This document shows, piece after piece, positions 6,011 through 7,289 of a stretch of DNA of 7,289 nucleotides. Position 1 is the first letter of the stretch. Each line of letters begins with the position of its first letter. Origin of the DNA: CALCCV01 sp964388665 (GTDB lineage Bacteria > Bdellovibrionota > Bdellovibrionia > Bdellovibrionales > Bdellovibrionaceae); the NCBI GenBank assembly GCA_964388665.1, contig CAYMBJ010000128.1, positions 1 through 7,289 on the forward strand, given 5' to 3'. Both the position numbers and the translations under genes were made by a program. Below the pieces are notes generated by a model. The model worked only from the letters and a program-made list of their open reading frames with translations, had not been told where the DNA came from and did not search any database.

Positions 6011-7183
6011 TTGTTCAACGAGCAGAATTTGGAATCGGCCATAGATCAATTTGATCTTATCAAAAATTTGCAAAGTGCAAACCTAATCATTGACGTGCGT
6101 GCTCCCGTTGAGTTCGCAGAGGGTCACATACCTGGTGCCATCAATTTGCCGATATTGGATGATGAAGAGCGAGCCCAAGTGGGAACTTGCTACCGCCACG
6201 AGGGCCGCGAGGCCGCAATCAGGCTGGGTCGCGAGCTGGTGCGAGGAGACAATCTGCGGGCGAAGCAAGATCAATGGCTCTCGGTAATTTTTCAAAATCA
6301 GCAGTCGAACGCCTTGTCGATCCCAGTGTCTTCGCCCGTTGTTCACTGCTATCGTGGTGGACTCCGATCACAGTTCACTGCAGAATTTATTCATGAGGCC
6401 AGGGCAGATGTGCCCATCCGAGTTTTGCCTGGTGGGTACAAGAGAGTTCGTGCGCAGGTGCTGGAGATCATAGCCAACTGTGCGCGAACGCAAAAAATCT
6501 TTGCTCTGACTGGGATGACCGGATCAGGAAAGACCAAGGTGATTCAATCTCTGCTTCGTCAGAGAAGTGCTTTGCCAAGCTTGCGAGCTCTGGATTTGGA
6601 GGAATTGGCGCACCATCGCGGTTCTGCATTTGGCAACAGGGGCCCGCAACCTGCTCAGGCCATGTTTGAAAACGCCCTGGCATGGGAGTTGGTAAAATTT
6701 TTGAATGATGAGGCTGAAGATTTGCCAATATTGGTGGAAGATGAGAGCCGCATGATCGGTAAAATCACCTTGCCCGAGTGCATCTTTTTTAACTTTAGAT
6801 CCAATCCAGTGGTTCTCTTGCTTGAGGATTTGCAAACCCGAGTTGCTAATATTCGCAAAGACTATGTCGAAAACCTTTACAAAGAAAATAGCGATGACCC
6901 CGATCAGGTGCTTGAAAAGTTAAGTTCGTCCCTATTGGCAATTGCTAAGCGTCTGGGCAGTGAGCGCTATGTGCGACTTCTTGCGTATATGCAGGAAGCC
7001 CACAAACTCAGTCTTGCAGATTCACAAGATTTTTCCGCTCATGATCTGTGGATCATCCCGCTATTGCAAGAGTACTATGATCCTTTTTATCAGCGAAGCT
7101 TTGCCAAAAGAGCTTCGCCTGTTATGTTCAAAGGAAATGCTATCGAAATCCAGCAGTATCTCCGAAAAATTTATTTGAGATGA
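6011..7183 (+). CDS. selU: tRNA 2-selenouridine synthase
   Basis: SelU (YbbB, MnmH) replaces the sulfur of 2-thiouridine at wobble position 34 in the Lys, Glu and Gln tRNAs with selenium, through a geranylated intermediate and with selenophosphate as donor. The 390-residue protein has both expected parts. An N-terminal rhodanese domain (about 1-145) has DVRAPVEFAEGHIPGAINLP at 28-47 and the catalytic loop CYRGGLRSQ at 113-121, with active-site Cys113. A C-terminal P-loop domain follows, with GMTGSGKT at 168-175 and the family block DLEELAHHRGSAFG at 195-208. Length and motifs are normal and I see no frameshift. Translation starts at TTG. The gene is 70 bp downstream of selD with no clear terminator between them, so the donor enzyme and its user are probably co-transcribed. 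A long hairpin follows the stop codon. Confidence 0.96.
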   Translation: MFNEQNLESAIDQFDLIKNLQSANLIIDVRAPVEFAEGHIPGAINLPILDDEERAQVGTCYRHEGREAAIRLGRELVRGDNLRAKQDQWLSVIFQNQQSNALSIPVSSPVVHCYRGGLRSQFTAEFIHEARADVPIRVLPGGYKRVRAQVLEIIANCARTQKIFALTGMTGSGKTKVIQSLLRQRSALPSLRALDLEELAHHRGSAFGNRGPQPAQAMFENALAWELVKFLNDEAEDLPILVEDESRMIGKITLPECIFFNFRSNPVVLLLEDLQTRVANIRKDYVENLYKENSDDPDQVLEKLSSSLLAIAKRLGSERYVRLLAYMQEAHKLSLADSQDFSAHDLWIIPLLQEYYDPFYQRSFAKRASPVMFKGNAIEIQQYLRKIYLR

Positions 7184-7186
7184 GTT

Positions 7187-7239
7187 CTAGGGGGTGTTTG
7201 CAATTTAACTTAATGAGTAAAATTGCAAACAAGCCCTAG
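7187..7239 (+). terminator. Long 3' hairpin after selU (terminator-like or RNA-protecting)
   Basis: Arms 7187-7206 and 7220-7239 pair over 20 positions with 2 mismatches around a 13-base loop. The inner 11 bp (GTTTGCAATTT with AAATTGCAAAC) and the outer 6 bp (CTAGGG) are perfect. It starts 4 bases after the stop codon. No U-run follows on either strand, so it is not a textbook intrinsic terminator. Its distal arm shares bases 7233-7239 with the dispersed 19-bp repeat. Confidence 0.6.
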
Positions 7240-7251
7240 TGTCCTGAGTCA
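7233..7251 (+). repeat. Right copy of the 19-bp dispersed repeat
   Basis: GCCCTAGTGTCCTGAGTCA is the exact reverse complement of 39-57. Relative to the neighbouring gene it has the same orientation as the left copy: both run outward from the 3' end of a gene. Here it lies 50 bases after the selU stop and forms the outer base of the selU hairpin. The shared sequence continues in diluted form to TTGACACTTA at 7260-7269. Confidence 0.85.
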
Positions 7252-7259
7252 TATATAAT

Positions 7260-7288
7260 TTGACACTTAGTGATGCGCTTGATCTATA
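7260..7288 (+). promoter_or_regulatory. Candidate sigma70-type promoter at the right edge
   Basis: TTGACA at 7260-7265 is a perfect -35 consensus. TCTATA (7283-7288) follows after 17 bp, and a TATAC starting at 7285 is cut by the window end. If real, it would serve a gene to the right of the window. The -10 match is weak, so this is tentative. AGTGTC (7238-7243) and GACACT (7262-7267) form a short inverted repeat overlapping the -35. Confidence 0.3.
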
Positions 7289-7289
7289 C

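Noticed and set aside
7187..7239. Integron attC-like site
   Set aside because: The inverted repeat lacks the RYYYAAC and GTTRRRY core sites, and no integrase or cassette structure is present.
39..7251. Composite transposon bounded by the 19-bp inverted repeats
   Set aside because: No transposase, no visible target-site duplication, and the enclosed genes look like ordinary chromosomal genes. Both repeats also fit a 3'-flanking element equally placed after unrelated genes.

Overview
The window (about 47-48% G+C by eye) reads as a stretch of ordinary, densely packed bacterial chromosome. Seven protein genes fill almost all of it. I see no tRNA, rRNA, CRISPR array, transposase or phage gene. 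The gene set (a PF07399-type Na+/H+ antiporter, an RluA-like/RlmK-like fusion protein, selD with selU, a lone tatA) and the codon style suggest a Gram-negative proteobacterium-like organism. A Bdellovibrionota or 'deltaproteobacterial' host is my best guess, but that is inference only.

Left half (1-2592, minus strand): a two-gene operon. An unrecognised 305-residue protein (GTG start at 2592) is followed, through an ATGA stop/start overlap at 1675-1678, by a 538-residue protein. The latter joins an RluA-type pseudouridine synthase fold, apparently without its catalytic Asp motif, to a class I SAM-dependent methyltransferase of the RlmI/RlmK type. Divergent from this operon (101 bp between starts) is a membrane protein of the putative Na+/H+ antiporter family PF07399 (2694-3980). 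It converges, with a 9-bp gap, on a small secreted protein of unknown function (3990-4361, minus).

Middle (4362-4575): a 214-bp divergent intergenic region. It carries a tandem array of about 6.6 copies of the heptamer ATACAGG and, further on, a possible 19-codon ORF.

Right half (4576-7183, plus strand): tatA, selD and selU lie head to tail with gaps of 57 and 70 bp and no convincing terminator between them. SelD makes selenophosphate and SelU uses it to make 2-selenouridine at the tRNA wobble position, so the last two genes form a complete donor-plus-user module. No selA, selB or selC is present in the window.

Edges: a 19-bp sequence, TGACTCAGGACACTAGGGC, occurs at 39-57 and again, inverted, at 7233-7251. 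Each copy lies just beyond the 3' end of the outermost gene and points outward. Similarity continues past the exact match to an aligned TTGAYAYTTA. The right copy also shares bases with a long hairpin after selU and is followed by a -35-like TTGACA. This shared, outward-facing 3'-flanking element is the least explained signal in the window. The degenerate pseudouridine-synthase/methyltransferase fusion comes next.
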